Source of the DNA: Flavobacterium sp. CBA20B-1
GTDB lineage: Bacteria > Bacteroidota > Bacteroidia > Flavobacteriales > Flavobacteriaceae
Length of the DNA stretch: 64,000 bases
Assembly (NCBI RefSeq): GCF_028473145.1
Contig: NZ_CP092370.1
Coordinates: 496,001 to 560,000, forward strand
Direction: 5' to 3'
Part shown: in pieces, positions 1-8,801 of the stretch
Layout: every line of letters starts with the position of its first letter
How positions within the stretch are numbered: position 1 is the stretch's first letter
Notes under the pieces: model-generated
Databases searched by the model: none
The model's input: the letters and a program-made list of their open reading frames with translations, nothing else
Told to the model about the DNA's origin: nothing
Position numbers and translations under genes: made by a program

Positions 1-6
1 CGTCCA

Positions 7-1737
7 TTAATTCCATTTCATATCGTTAATAATGCGTTGAATTTTATCTGCAAGATATTCATCGGCATCTTTTATTTCTTCAACGTTTTCAATTGGTGTG
101 TTGGTGCTAAAATAGAACTTAATTTTAGGCTCGGTTCCACTTGGTCGTGCACAAATTTTAGAGCCGTCTTCTAAATAATAAATCAACACATTTGATTTTG
201 GTAAAAACAAAGGCTCGGTTTCGTTTGAAAACAAATTAGTAGCGATTGAACTTTGATAATCTTCTACAAAAACCACACGTTCACCAGCAATTTCTTTCGG
301 CGGATTGTTGCGTAATTCGGTCATCATTTTTGCGATTTCTTCAGCTCCGTCTTTTCCTTTTTTTGTCAACGAAATTAAATGTTCTTTGTAATAGCCAAAA
401 TCGGCATATAGGTTTTGTAATTCTTTGTAAACCGATGAACCCGATGCTTTTGCAATAGCCGCAATTTCGCAGATTAATAGGGTAGAAGCCACAGCATCTT
501 TATCTCGAACGGCATCGCCCACCATGAATCCAAAACTTTCTTCGCCACCACCAATAAATTTTTGGTCAGGAAAATCTTTTATAAATTTCGCTATCCATTT
601 AAAACCGGTCAATCCCACTTTACAATCCACTTCATAAGCTTCGGCAAGTGCCAAAATCATTGGTGTTGATACAATGGTTGATCCTACGAAATGTTTTTTA
701 CCTTCTAATTTTCCCTCGCGTTTCCATTGTTCCAATAAAAAGGCAGTCATCACCACCATTGCCTGATTTCCACTTAACAAAGTCATTTTTCCTTCGTTAT
801 CGCGCACTGCAATTCCCAATCGGTCCGAATCGGGATCGGTTCCTATTACAATATCGGCATTTGTTGCATGTGCCAAATCAAGTGCCATTTGCAACGCTTC
901 CGGTTCTTCCGGATTGGGCGATTGAACCGTAGGAAAATCTCCGTTTGGTTCAGCCTGTTCCGCCACAATATGCACATCGGTATATCCTGCTTTTTCTAGA
1001 ACATTCGGAATGGCTTTGATCGATGTTCCGTGGAGCGATGTATAAACAATTTTTAAGTCTTTACGAGCATCTTCAGGAAGATTAAAGGTTGCATTTTGTA
1101 TAGATGATTGTGCAAACGCTTCATCGATTTCTGTGCCGATGTATTCAATTAATTCCGGGTTTGCATCAAACAAAATATCTGAATAATCCAAACTGTCAAT
1201 CACCTGAATGATTTCTTTATCTTGCGGTGGAACCAATTGTCCGCCATCTTGCCAATATACCTTGTAACCGTTGTATTCTGGGGGATTGTGCGATGCGGTT
1301 AACACAATTCCTGCATGACAATTTAAGTATCGAACCGCAAAAGACAATTCGGGTGTTGGGCGTAAATCTTCAAACAAAAAAACCTTAATCCCGTTTGCAG
1401 AAAAAACATCTGCAACTATTTTTGCCAATGATTTACTATTGTGGCGGCAGTCATACGCAATGGCTACCTTTATTTGCTCGTTTGGAAAACTTTGTTTTAA
1501 ATATTGTGATAAACCTTGGGTGTTTTTCCCCAAAGTATATTTGTTGATTCGGTTGGTACCAACGCCCATAACGCCTCGCATTCCGCCGGTTCCGAATTCT
1601 AAATTGCGGTAAAAAGCGTCTTCTAATTCTTTTGGCGAAGAGCTTACTAATTCTTTAACTAAGTTTTGTGTTTCTGCATCAAAAGGATCTTGAATCCATT
1701 TATTGCTTTGTTCTAATATGTTTTTTGGGATTTCCAT
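7..1737 (-). CDS. Phospho-sugar mutase (phosphoglucomutase/phosphomannomutase, PgcA-like)
   Basis: A 576-aa cytosolic alpha-D-phosphohexomutase that would interconvert hexose-1-P and hexose-6-P for glycan and storage metabolism. All four family signatures are visible: the catalytic phosphoserine loop TASHNPP (residues 147-153, Ser149), the metal loop GTDPDSDRLG near residue 300, the sugar loop GGEESFGFM near 400, and the phosphate-binding ARPSGTEPKIKF near the C-terminus. The length fits the long PgcA-type branch rather than the ~450-aa GlmM/ManB branch. Glucose versus mannose preference cannot be read from sequence. The stop lies 7 bases from the window edge, so the gene is complete. It lies 16 bp downstream of the GT2 gene on the same strand and may share its transcript. 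Confidence 0.93.
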   Translation of the reverse strand: MEIPKNILEQSNKWIQDPFDAETQNLVKELVSSSPKELEDAFYRNLEFGTGGMRGVMGVGTNRINKYTLGKNTQGLSQYLKQSFPNEQIKVAIAYDCRHNSKSLAKIVADVFSANGIKVFLFEDLRPTPELSFAVRYLNCHAGIVLTASHNPPEYNGYKVYWQDGGQLVPPQDKEIIQVIDSLDYSDILFDANPELIEYIGTEIDEAFAQSSIQNATFNLPEDARKDLKIVYTSLHGTSIKAIPNVLEKAGYTDVHIVAEQAEPNGDFPTVQSPNPEEPEALQMALDLAHATNADIVIGTDPDSDRLGIAVRDNEGKMTLLSGNQAMVVMTAFLLEQWKREGKLEGKKHFVGSTIVSTPMILALAEAYEVDCKVGLTGFKWIAKFIKDFPDQKFIGGGEESFGFMVGDAVRDKDAVASTLLICEIAAIAKASGSSVYKELQNLYADFGYYKEHLISLTKKGKDGAEEIAKMMTELRNNPPKEIAGERVVFVEDYQSSIATNLFSNETEPLFLPKSNVLIYYLEDGSKICARPSGTEPKIKFYFSTNTPIENVEEIKDADEYLADKIQRIINDMKWN

Positions 1738-1753
1738 TTCTTGATAAATTAAA

Positions 1754-2710
1754 TTATAAGTTGCTTTTTGTGGATATTTTATAACGCGGTTCGTTGTTTT
1801 TTGTTCTAAGGATAATTTCTCCTAAGAAACCTGCTAAAAACAATTGTGTGCCTAATATCATGGCGGTAAGCGAAATATAAAACCACGGATTGTTTGCTAC
1901 CAAAACAGCCGGTTCGTGCACAGAAAGCTTGTATAGTTTATAGATGCCGATAAAGGCTGCACTGCAAAAACCAACGATGAACATGATTACGCCCAAAGCT
2001 CCGAACAAGTGCATTGGTCTTTTGCCGAATTTAGATAAAAACCAAATAGTAATTAAATCTAAAAAACCGTTTACAAACCGGTTCATTCCAAACTTTGAAA
2101 CGCCGTATTTGCGTGCTTGGTGCTGTACTACTTTTTCACCGATTTTGTTGAAACCTGCATTTTTTGCCAAAACGGGAATGTAGCGGTGCATTTCGCCATA
2201 CACATCAATGTTTTTTACCACTTTGTTGCTGTAAGCCTTTAAACCGCAATTAAAATCATTTAGTTGCACACCCGAAGTTTTGCGAGCTGCCCAATTGAAC
2301 AATTTCGATGGAAGGTTTTTAGAAACAACGGAGTCGTACCGTTTCTTTTTCCAGCCCGAAACCAAATCGTACCCATCATTTACAATCATTTGGTATAAAG
2401 ATGGAATTTCATCGGGGCTGTCTTGCAAATCGGCATCCATTGTAATAACCACATCGCCTTTTGCCATTGCAAAACCAGCATGCAAAGCCTGCGATTTTCC
2501 GAAATTTTTCTGAAAACGGATTCCTTTAACATGGGCATCCGTCACAGAAAGTGTTTCAATAATGTTCCAAGAGTCATCGGTGCTTCCGTCATCAATAAAA
2601 ACCAATTCATACGAATAGTTGTTTTGTTGCATTACTTTTGTAATCCAAGCGTGTAATTCAGGTAGTGATTCCGCTTCGTTCAGTAAAGGAATTAGTAAAG
2701 TAATGTTCAT
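1754..2710 (-). CDS. Glycosyltransferase family 2, DPM1/ArnC-like, membrane-anchored
   Basis: A 318-aa GT-A glycosyltransferase. The N-terminal catalytic domain starts LIPLLNEAESL, carries the first acidic motif VFIDDGSTDDSW and the DXD-type motif TMDADLQDSPDE near residue 95. Two C-terminal hydrophobic segments (around residues 230-260 and 275-300) match the dolichyl/undecaprenyl-phosphate mannosyl- or glucosyltransferase layout, so a lipid-phosphate acceptor at the inner membrane is likely. Its ATG overlaps the stop of the upstream DUF4199 gene by one base (TAATG), so the two are translationally coupled. Donor sugar unknown. Confidence 0.85.
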   Translation of the reverse strand: MNITLLIPLLNEAESLPELHAWITKVMQQNNYSYELVFIDDGSTDDSWNIIETLSVTDAHVKGIRFQKNFGKSQALHAGFAMAKGDVVITMDADLQDSPDEIPSLYQMIVNDGYDLVSGWKKKRYDSVVSKNLPSKLFNWAARKTSGVQLNDFNCGLKAYSNKVVKNIDVYGEMHRYIPVLAKNAGFNKIGEKVVQHQARKYGVSKFGMNRFVNGFLDLITIWFLSKFGKRPMHLFGALGVIMFIVGFCSAAFIGIYKLYKLSVHEPAVLVANNPWFYISLTAMILGTQLFLAGFLGEIILRTKNNEPRYKISTKSNL

Positions 2711-3258
2711 TATTGGTTGGTTTGTGCTGAAACTTCTGATTTATTTTTAAAGGTCAATGCAATTAATAAACCTGCGATTGATGCACCTAAAACGGTTTGT
2801 GCATAATTGAAAAATAAGGTTTTAAGAGAAAAATTTTCATCGGCATTATTGTTCACTATGCTGATTTTCTCGTTAATTTCAGCTTCGGACAAGTTTAAAT
2901 CTTTACCAATTTTCTGCGTCATTTCAATCATTAATTGATTATTCACGATTTTTGCTTCTGGATTTACAAAGTTGAACAATATATATTGAATAATATAGTT
3001 TGCAAGGAAACCTATAACAATCATTATAAAAAAAGCAGTAAAACCTTCTTTAAAAGTAATACGATTTTTTAAACGTTTTTTAGTTATCCATATACAAGAA
3101 ATTCCTAAAATCAGTACCACCACAATGTTTATAATGGTTAGGTATGATTTCACAAACAAGGTGTAATCTGCAAAAAAAACAATAAGGTTTACCAATACAT
3201 AATAAGCCATTAAAATAAAGCCAAACGTTAAACCTGTTTTTTTACTTATAATATTCAT
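2710..3258 (-). CDS. DUF4199 family membrane protein
   Basis: 182 aa with four predicted membrane segments (about residues 8-30, 37-57, 75-97 and 145-168) and a polar loop between the third and fourth. This matches the DUF4199 family, small Bacteroidota membrane proteins of unknown function often next to a GT2 gene, as here. A second DUF4199 member occurs at 39997-40527. The upstream 233 bp to rpmE2 hold a divergent promoter region. Confidence 0.75.
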   Translation of the reverse strand: MNIISKKTGLTFGFILMAYYVLVNLIVFFADYTLFVKSYLTIINIVVVLILGISCIWITKKRLKNRITFKEGFTAFFIMIVIGFLANYIIQYILFNFVNPEAKIVNNQLMIEMTQKIGKDLNLSEAEINEKISIVNNNADENFSLKTLFFNYAQTVLGASIAGLLIALTFKNKSEVSAQTNQ

Positions 3259-3350
3259 AGAATGTTGCGTTTTATAAAATCTTACAAATATACAAAAATA
3301 GGTGGTAGAAAATTTTACTGTTTTGTAATAAAAAAAGTATAAAGTTATAG

Positions 3351-3380
3351 TTGCAGATTAAAAATATGTTATTAAATTTG
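3351..3380 (+). promoter_or_regulatory. Bacteroidota-type promoter of rpmE2
   Basis: A TTG at 3351-3353 (-33 element) and TAAATTTG at 3373-3380 (perfect TAnnTTTG -7 element) are separated by exactly 19 bp, the expected spacing. Transcription would begin near 3384, giving a 5' leader of about 108 nt before rpmE2, long enough for a regulatory fold. This is the best-formed promoter in the window. Confidence 0.7.
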
Positions 3381-3491
3381 CATTCTGAAAAATAAACAAT
3401 TACATAAAAAGCTGTTGTTTTGTTTATACCTTTTTGAAAGATAAAAGCATCAGAACAAAAAGCAGCCATTAATTTTAAAACAAGATTTACA

Positions 3492-3743
3492 ATGAAACAA
3501 GGTATTCACCCAGAAAATTACAGATTAGTAGCGTTTAAAGATATGTCTAATGAAGACGTATTCATCACCAAGTCAACAGTTGAAACAAAAGAAACAATTG
3601 AAGTTGATGGAGTAGAGTATCCAGTGTTTAAAATGGAGATTTCGCGCACGTCGCACCCATTCTATACAGGTAAATCTAAATTAATTGATACAGCAGGTCG
3701 TATCGATAAATTCAAAAACAAATACGCTAAATTCAAAAAATAA
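3492..3743 (+). CDS. rpmE2: 50S ribosomal protein L31, type B
   Basis: 83 aa starting [20 protein letters not shown], the type B (zinc-free) L31. It lacks the CxxC zinc ligands of type A L31 and has the long C-terminal lysine-rich tail ([11 protein letters not shown]). It is a component of the large ribosomal subunit at the subunit interface. It is monocistronic, with its own promoter at 3351-3380 and a terminator at 3766-3794. In organisms with both types the B form is expressed when zinc is short; whether a type A copy exists elsewhere is not visible here. Confidence 0.95.
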   Translation: MKQGIHPENYRLVAFKDMSNEDVFITKSTVETKETIEVDGVEYPVFKMEISRTSHPFYTGKSKLIDTAGRIDKFKNKYAKFKK

Positions 3744-3765
3744 TTTTTGGATGTATAATCATATA

Positions 3766-3794
3766 AAAGCTCTACCGAAAAGTAGGGCTTTTTT
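3766..3794 (+). terminator. Rho-independent terminator of rpmE2
   Basis: Stem AAGCTCTAC / GTAGGGCTT (one G-U pair) closed by a short CGAAAA loop and followed by a run of T, starting 23 bp after the rpmE2 stop. Confidence 0.8.
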
Positions 3795-3860
3795 GTTGGT
3801 ATTTAAACTGTTTACCTAAACAAAATCTTTGTAACTTTAGCCATTATAAATAAACATAAA

Positions 3861-5033
3861 ATGAACTACATACTATACGACGGATCGGTGCGCAACAATT
3901 TGTTGCCTTTTACATTTACACGACCTGTTGCCGATATACGCATTGGAATTTTAACTATTCGCGAAAAATGGGAAAAATATTTAGGAACTACCACCACTAC
4001 GGTAACCGAAGAATATTTGTCTGATAAATTTCCAATGGTTGAAATGGCAGAAAATGTAATGATAAATGCATCGTTTTGTCCCAACGAAGTTTTGGTTGAG
4101 ATGATTCAGTTTTTGCAACCCAAGCAGGCGATTGTAAAAAACGATGAAATTATTGCATTCTTTACGACTGACGAACAAGAAGAAGTGGTTTTTGAAGATT
4201 ATGAACTGCTAGAAATCGAAGCAGATTGTTTACAAATAGAGCATACTTGGGATATTTTTCAGAAAAACGATCAAGCAATTCGTGAGGATTTTGAATTGCT
4301 TACACAAGACCGTAAATCGCAACCTATTCCTTCAACAGTGAACGTGTTGGGTAGTGAAAATATTTTTATTGAAGAAGGTGCTGTATTAAACTTTTGCACC
4401 CTAAATGCCACAACAGGACCTATTTATATTGGAAAAGATGCCGAAATTATGGAAGGATCTGTAATTCGTGGACCTTTTGCATTGTGCGAGCATGCACAAG
4501 TGAAATTGGCAACAAAAATTTATGGTGCCACAACGGTTGGTCCGCATTCTCGTGTGGGTGGCGAAATTAATAATTCGGTTCTTTTTGCGTATTCCAACAA
4601 AGGTCATGATGGTTTTCTAGGAAATGCTGTTTTGGGTGAATGGTGTAATATTGGTGCTGATAGCAACAATTCTAACCTTAAAAATAATTATGAATCGGTG
4701 AAGTTATGGAATTACGAAAGTGAACGTTTTGAAAATACCGGTTTGCAGTTTTGTGGTTTAATGATGGGCGATCACAGCAAGTGTGGTATCAATACCATGT
4801 TTAACACAGGTACTGTGGTTGGTGTGGCTGCCAATATTTTTGGTGCAGGTTTCCCAAGAAATTACATTCCAAATTTCACATGGGGTGGTGCACAAGGCAC
4901 ACAAGCCTATTTGCCAAAAAAAGCGTTTGAAACCGCAAAAATTGTTATGAGTCGCAGAAATGTTGACTTTACCGATTTAGACGAAGCTATATTAACCCAT
5001 GTTTTTAATGAAACTAAAGAGTGGCAGAAATAA
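3861..5033 (+). CDS. GlmU-family putative sugar-nucleotidyltransferase with left-handed beta-helix
   Basis: 390 aa. The N-terminal ~150 residues (MNYILYDGSVRNNLLPFTFTR) form a reduced nucleotidyltransferase-like domain; the C-terminal half has hexapeptide-repeat character (GPIYIGKDAEIMEGSVIRGP, then GATTVGPHSRVGGEINNSV and the NIGADSNNSNLKNNY segment) typical of left-handed beta-helix acyl/nucleotidyl-transferases. This is the Bacteroidota GlmU-like family, not true GlmU (about 450 aa with GGxGTRM pyrophosphorylase motif, which is absent). It probably acts on a sugar-1-phosphate or nucleotide sugar; substrate unknown. A near-consensus -7 box TAACTTTA lies at 3832-3839. Confidence 0.8.
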   Translation: MNYILYDGSVRNNLLPFTFTRPVADIRIGILTIREKWEKYLGTTTTTVTEEYLSDKFPMVEMAENVMINASFCPNEVLVEMIQFLQPKQAIVKNDEIIAFFTTDEQEEVVFEDYELLEIEADCLQIEHTWDIFQKNDQAIREDFELLTQDRKSQPIPSTVNVLGSENIFIEEGAVLNFCTLNATTGPIYIGKDAEIMEGSVIRGPFALCEHAQVKLATKIYGATTVGPHSRVGGEINNSVLFAYSNKGHDGFLGNAVLGEWCNIGADSNNSNLKNNYESVKLWNYESERFENTGLQFCGLMMGDHSKCGINTMFNTGTVVGVAANIFGAGFPRNYIPNFTWGGAQGTQAYLPKKAFETAKIVMSRRNVDFTDLDEAILTHVFNETKEWQK

Positions 5034-5037
5034 CTAT

Positions 5038-5065
5038 AAATCGCTTCTATTTTTAGAAGCGATTT
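5038..5065. terminator. Bidirectional terminator between convergent genes
   Basis: Perfect 11-bp stem AAATCGCTTCT (5038-5048) / AGAAGCGATTT (5055-5065) with a 6-nt loop. It lies between the GlmU-like stop (5033) and the stop of the convergent minus-strand gene (5069), and A/T-rich tails on both sides allow it to serve both. Confidence 0.75.
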
Positions 5066-5068
5066 GTT

Positions 5069-6910
5069 TTAATTATAAGGTACCAATTCCGGTCTGCCGT
5101 AATTAAATTGTTGTAAATCAAAGTTGGTATTGCGCAAATTATTGGTTTTAAATATGTTGTATCCGTTACCGGGGATGTTTGGATAAAAAGCAAGAGATAG
5201 CTGAAAATTGTTAAAAACCAAGTAATCGTTACTAATAACAATGCCCAAACCAATTTTACTATACATATCTTTGGTTACAAAGGTATTGTCGTTATCGCCC
5301 ATAAAACCAACTGATGCACTTAAAAACGGACTGAATCGAAAGCCTAACACATCATACGGCGCATAGGATTGCAACTGAAAATTCAGTAAAACTTTCTTAG
5401 TTCCGCGCAATTCGTAACTATCAAAACCATCAATTCCGTAAATTCCATTCAGTGTAATTTTATCCATTGCATAATCCCAACGGTTTAATCCCACTACAAT
5501 TTCTGGGTTAAAAAAGTGTCTAAAACGCCATTTGCCCCATTGATACAATTTAGAAAAATACAAGCCTTCAATTCTTAAAACGCCTTCTTCTAAATGATTG
5601 CCATTCATAAAACTGCCCCATTGCACTTCACCCCCAAAATACCCAGAGCTGGTATATTTTCCCAATGAAAATTTGGCTCCAATATAAGGTCTGTTGATGC
5701 TGTTTTTTCGCTGCATACCGGCTGTAACCATAAAAGTTTTTCCAACTGCAATATCTTCAATCACATCGTAATAAAAAATATAACGGTCTTGAACAAAGTT
5801 AATCGAAGCCAAACCAATAGTTGCCAAATACAGTTTTTGATCGGTATAAAAATCATAAGGATCATATTCACCAATGGGTTGTTCGGTGTAATTGCGATTA
5901 AAAAACCGCAGCGAAGTAACCAAATTGGTTTGCACTTTATGCAAATTATTGTACCTGTAATACAATGGTTTCGAGTGTCCCAGCCACACATCCAAATCGT
6001 TCGATTTAAAAGTTTGCAACATTCTTTTTCCTTCTAAATTGGGCACTGAATCCCTTGAAGCATTTTGCAGCAAAGTAAAACCTCCTGCCAAACGAGTCAT
6101 CGGAGTAAAGAAGCGGCGGTTGGCATAGATTTGTTTGGTGTAATTTCCCAACAGATCCAAATTGTAAAAAACACCGGCATCTATATATGTTTGTCCGATA
6201 TTGTTTAGTTGATATTGGGTGCGATAGGCGTGTTTGCCTTCTTTAAAACGGGTGCGGTATTGATTGTTGAAATAGTGACCAAAACCACCAAAATTGCGGG
6301 TTGTTAAGTTCAATCGGGCACTCGATGTGGATAAAGATCCTGTGGGATACCAACTCCAAGAATCTAAAACTTTTATTTCAATATCAACCGAATCATTGTT
6401 TTCTGAAAGATTAATAGGTTTAACCGAAACCCTGCGAATATAGCGTTGCGAGCGCAATAAACGTTCCGATTCTTTCAATTTAATAGAATCGAGTGGTTGG
6501 TTGCGTTTAAAAAGCAGCAAACTGCGCACCGTGAATTTTTTGGTCTTTAAATGCAACCGATTTCCTAATTTTTCTATTGATTTTGTTGGAACACGCGTAC
6601 TGTCTTGTATCGAAAATCCAAATGGATCATACGTTTCGATATTAATTTTTCGAATAATTTTTCCTTGAAATTTCTCAAAATCGTAATCAATGTCGGCTTG
6701 TTTTACGGCTTGTACATTGGTGTTTACGTTGCGTGGTTTTTTTCGAAAAATCAACTTGTGCAATTGCCGGGTAAACTTTCCTTTTTTAGAAAGATCTTCT
6801 ATTTTTTGCATCTGTTGTTGCGTGGTTGAAATACTGTCTTTCGTTTGCGAAAACGTACTGCAACAACACAAGCAACAAAATATAATGAAATAGAAATGAT
6901 ACTTTTTCAA
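5069..6910 (-). CDS. Outer-membrane beta-barrel protein with POTRA-like N-terminus (BamA/TamA-like)
   Basis: 613 aa. A Cys-rich signal peptide (MKKYHFYFIIFCCLCC) precedes a ~100-residue charged linker. Then comes a POTRA-like region with GKIIRKINIETYDPFGFS and the pattern LKESERLLRSQRYIRRVSV, the usual FtsQ/POTRA helix-strand signature. From about residue 210 onward there are alternating aromatic/polar strands (GSLSTSSARLNLTTRNFGGFG, FRHFFNPEIVVGLNRWDY), consistent with a surface-antigen type barrel. Single-POTRA length is much shorter than BamA (~800-900 aa). Likely a lineage-specific assembly or transport porin; cargo unknown. Confidence 0.7.
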   Translation of the reverse strand: MKKYHFYFIIFCCLCCCSTFSQTKDSISTTQQQMQKIEDLSKKGKFTRQLHKLIFRKKPRNVNTNVQAVKQADIDYDFEKFQGKIIRKINIETYDPFGFSIQDSTRVPTKSIEKLGNRLHLKTKKFTVRSLLLFKRNQPLDSIKLKESERLLRSQRYIRRVSVKPINLSENNDSVDIEIKVLDSWSWYPTGSLSTSSARLNLTTRNFGGFGHYFNNQYRTRFKEGKHAYRTQYQLNNIGQTYIDAGVFYNLDLLGNYTKQIYANRRFFTPMTRLAGGFTLLQNASRDSVPNLEGKRMLQTFKSNDLDVWLGHSKPLYYRYNNLHKVQTNLVTSLRFFNRNYTEQPIGEYDPYDFYTDQKLYLATIGLASINFVQDRYIFYYDVIEDIAVGKTFMVTAGMQRKNSINRPYIGAKFSLGKYTSSGYFGGEVQWGSFMNGNHLEEGVLRIEGLYFSKLYQWGKWRFRHFFNPEIVVGLNRWDYAMDKITLNGIYGIDGFDSYELRGTKKVLLNFQLQSYAPYDVLGFRFSPFLSASVGFMGDNDNTFVTKDMYSKIGLGIVISNDYLVFNNFQLSLAFYPNIPGNGYNIFKTNNLRNTNFDLQQFNYGRPELVPYN

Positions 6911-6963
6911 GGCTAAATTTTAAAAACATTAAAGTACTAAAAGTTTTTAAATAGAAACGATGC

Positions 6964-7410
6964 TTAGGTGTTAATTTCTAAATCTTTAATATAATCTTCA
7001 TATTCGTAGAAAAACAACTCAAAACTTCCCATTTTTTCTGCGAAAAATTCATAAATTTCTTCCCAAGTTGCTTTGTTGTTCACACTCACTTTTTTATCGA
7101 TATCAACCCAAATTCGGCTGATTAATTTTCCATTGGGCAAATAATAATTGCGTTCAAAAATAGCATCCTCTAAAAATTCTTCCAACAAAATCGTTTTTAG
7201 CGATTCTATTTTTTCAAAGTAAATTTTGCGTTTTTCATCGTCTTTTGGTTCAATTTCCAATGCTACCTGCGCCGTTTTGTTGTCCACAAAAAACTTAAAG
7301 GCAACGTCTTTTATCTTGGTGTTGTGCAACAACCATTTGCGGGGATAAGCTTCTGCAAACCCTGTCCAGAAATCTTTTTTTATTTGTAGTGCTTCTTCTT
7401 TACTAAACAT
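6964..7410 (-). CDS. DUF4268 domain protein
   Basis: 148 aa, soluble, rich in charged and aromatic residues, starting MFSKEEALQIKKDFWTGFAE. The sequence (DFWTGFAEAYPRKWLLHNTKIKDVAFKF, here split over residues 13-40) matches the DUF4268 family, which also appears as the C-terminal part of some restriction-type proteins; here it stands alone and has no nuclease motif. It is divergent from the NUDIX gene with only 27 bp between the two ATGs, so its promoter must lie largely inside the NUDIX coding sequence. Confidence 0.7.
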   Translation of the reverse strand: MFSKEEALQIKKDFWTGFAEAYPRKWLLHNTKIKDVAFKFFVDNKTAQVALEIEPKDDEKRKIYFEKIESLKTILLEEFLEDAIFERNYYLPNGKLISRIWVDIDKKVSVNNKATWEEIYEFFAEKMGSFELFFYEYEDYIKDLEINT

Positions 7411-7425
7411 TGTTTATATTTAAGA

Positions 7426-7433
7426 TATTTTTG
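7426..7433 (+). promoter_or_regulatory. -7 box TATTTTTG, 4 nt before the NUDIX ATG
   Basis: Perfect TAnnTTTG match. The spacing to the ATG (7438) places transcription start at or next to the A of the start codon, implying a leaderless mRNA. No clean -33 TTG at 19 bp. Confidence 0.45.
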
Positions 7434-7437
7434 TGTT

Positions 7438-8076
7438 ATGCAATTCGATCAATTTTTAGAAAAAATCAATGTTGTGGTTTCCCAACCTTTGTTTGCTCTT
7501 GATGCCCATTTAAAAATGGCACCGTTAGAGCGTATTCAATACCTTCAAAATTACGATTATTCTGCTCAAAATCCTAAAGCATCTGCGGTTTTAAGTTTGT
7601 TTTATCCAAAAAACAATGCGGCTCATTTGTTACTCATTGTTCGCTCATCCTATCCCGGGGTGCATTCCTCGCAAATTGCTTTTCCAGGTGGAAAAAGAGA
7701 GTTGACCGACAAAGATTTGCAGGAAACTGCCTTGAGAGAAACCACAGAAGAGGTGGGTGTTGCCGCTTCAGAAATCGAAATTGTGAAACAATGGAGTGAT
7801 ATTTATATTCCGCCGAGCAATTTTATGGTGTCGTCGTTTATGGGTATTTCCAAAAACACACCACAATTTATCTTACAGCCCGATGAGGTGAGTGCTGTGA
7901 TTGAACTGCCCGTTTCCGAGCTCTTAAGTGATGCATTAGTGCAAAACGTGGAAATGACCACATCATATGCCACCAATATTTCGGTGCCGGCTTTTGTGAT
8001 TGAAGAACATATTGTGTGGGGGGCAACCGCCATGATATTGAGCGAAATAAAAGAAACATTGAAAGTGGTGTTTTAA
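7438..8076 (+). CDS. NUDIX hydrolase, CoA pyrophosphatase type
   Basis: 212 aa. The Nudix box is intact (pattern GGKREL...ETALRETTEEVGV, residues ~83-108: Gx5Ex7REUxEExGU). The preceding SSQIAFPGGKRE segment is the UPF0035/NudL signature associated with coenzyme A diphosphatases, which cut CoA and acyl-CoAs to phosphopantetheine products. The N-terminal ~60 residues are family-specific. The downstream hydrolase gene follows at once and probably shares the transcript. Confidence 0.85.
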   Translation: MQFDQFLEKINVVVSQPLFALDAHLKMAPLERIQYLQNYDYSAQNPKASAVLSLFYPKNNAAHLLLIVRSSYPGVHSSQIAFPGGKRELTDKDLQETALRETTEEVGVAASEIEIVKQWSDIYIPPSNFMVSSFMGISKNTPQFILQPDEVSAVIELPVSELLSDALVQNVEMTTSYATNISVPAFVIEEHIVWGATAMILSEIKETLKVVF

Positions 8077-8084
8077 TTTTTATA

Positions 8085-8759
8085 TTGATTAAATTGAACA
8101 AAATTTATATTTTTAGTGGGTTAGGAGTAGATGAACGGGTTTTTACAAACATTGATTTATCCGATGTACCTGCGCAATTTATACCGTGGATTGCTCCCTT
8201 AAAAAACGAAACCATCGAGAGCTATGCCCAACGCATTTCAAAAGATTTTGAAAAAGACTGCATTTTGATAGGATTGTCTTTCGGCGGTATGTTGGCTGTG
8301 GAAATTGCTAAAATTATTCCCGTTCAAAAAGTTATTCTAATAGCATCAGCCAAAAATAAAAACGAACTTCCCCAATGGTTTTTGCTTGCCGGAGCACTTC
8401 AATTGCATCATCTTGTTCCAACTTTTTTGCTAAAATCGACCAATTTTTTCACCTATTGGCTTTTCGGAGCACATTCTTCAGCAGAAAAAAAACTTTTAAA
8501 TACCATCATAAAAGATACCGATGCGCCTTTTTTACATTGGGCAATCGATCAAATTGTGAATTGGAACAACCAATACATCCCCACTAATTGCATACACATC
8601 CATGGAACCAATGACCATATTTTGCCTATAAAAAACGTACACGCCGATTATATCATTGCAAATGGAGGTCATTTTATGACGGTAAATAGAGCAAAAGTAA
8701 TCGAAAAACTGCTTAAAAAAGAGTTGGTACAAGACAGTGAAAATGTTAAAAAACAATGA
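8085..8759 (+). CDS. Alpha/beta hydrolase
   Basis: About 224 aa. Nucleophile elbow GLSFGG (Ser), Asp-containing loop HGTNDHILPI and catalytic-His region NGGHFM near the C-terminus give a complete Ser-Asp-His triad. Start: homology begins at KLNKIYIFSGLGVDERVF, right after a TTG at 8085 (another TTG at 8094), 8 bp downstream of the NUDIX stop. An ATG at 8016 would add 23 residues with no family character and overlap the NUDIX gene by 61 bp, so I prefer the TTG. Substrate unknown. Confidence 0.75.
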   Translation: MIKLNKIYIFSGLGVDERVFTNIDLSDVPAQFIPWIAPLKNETIESYAQRISKDFEKDCILIGLSFGGMLAVEIAKIIPVQKVILIASAKNKNELPQWFLLAGALQLHHLVPTFLLKSTNFFTYWLFGAHSSAEKKLLNTIIKDTDAPFLHWAIDQIVNWNNQYIPTNCIHIHGTNDHILPIKNVHADYIIANGGHFMTVNRAKVIEKLLKKELVQDSENVKKQ

Positions 8760-8777
8760 AAACGTGCGATTAAATAA

Positions 8778-8785
8778 TATCTTTG
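8778..8785 (+). promoter_or_regulatory. -7 box TATCTTTG upstream of acyltransferase gene
   Basis: Perfect TAnnTTTG, 16 bp before the ATG at 8802, just after the stop of the preceding gene; the acyltransferase can be transcribed on its own. Confidence 0.45.
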
Positions 8786-8801
8786 CTTTTTAAAACAGTG
8801 T

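Noticed and set aside
8016..8084. ATG-initiated longer form of the alpha/beta hydrolase
   Set aside because: It would overlap the NUDIX gene by 61 bp and the added residues lack family similarity; homology starts at the TTG region 8085-8094.
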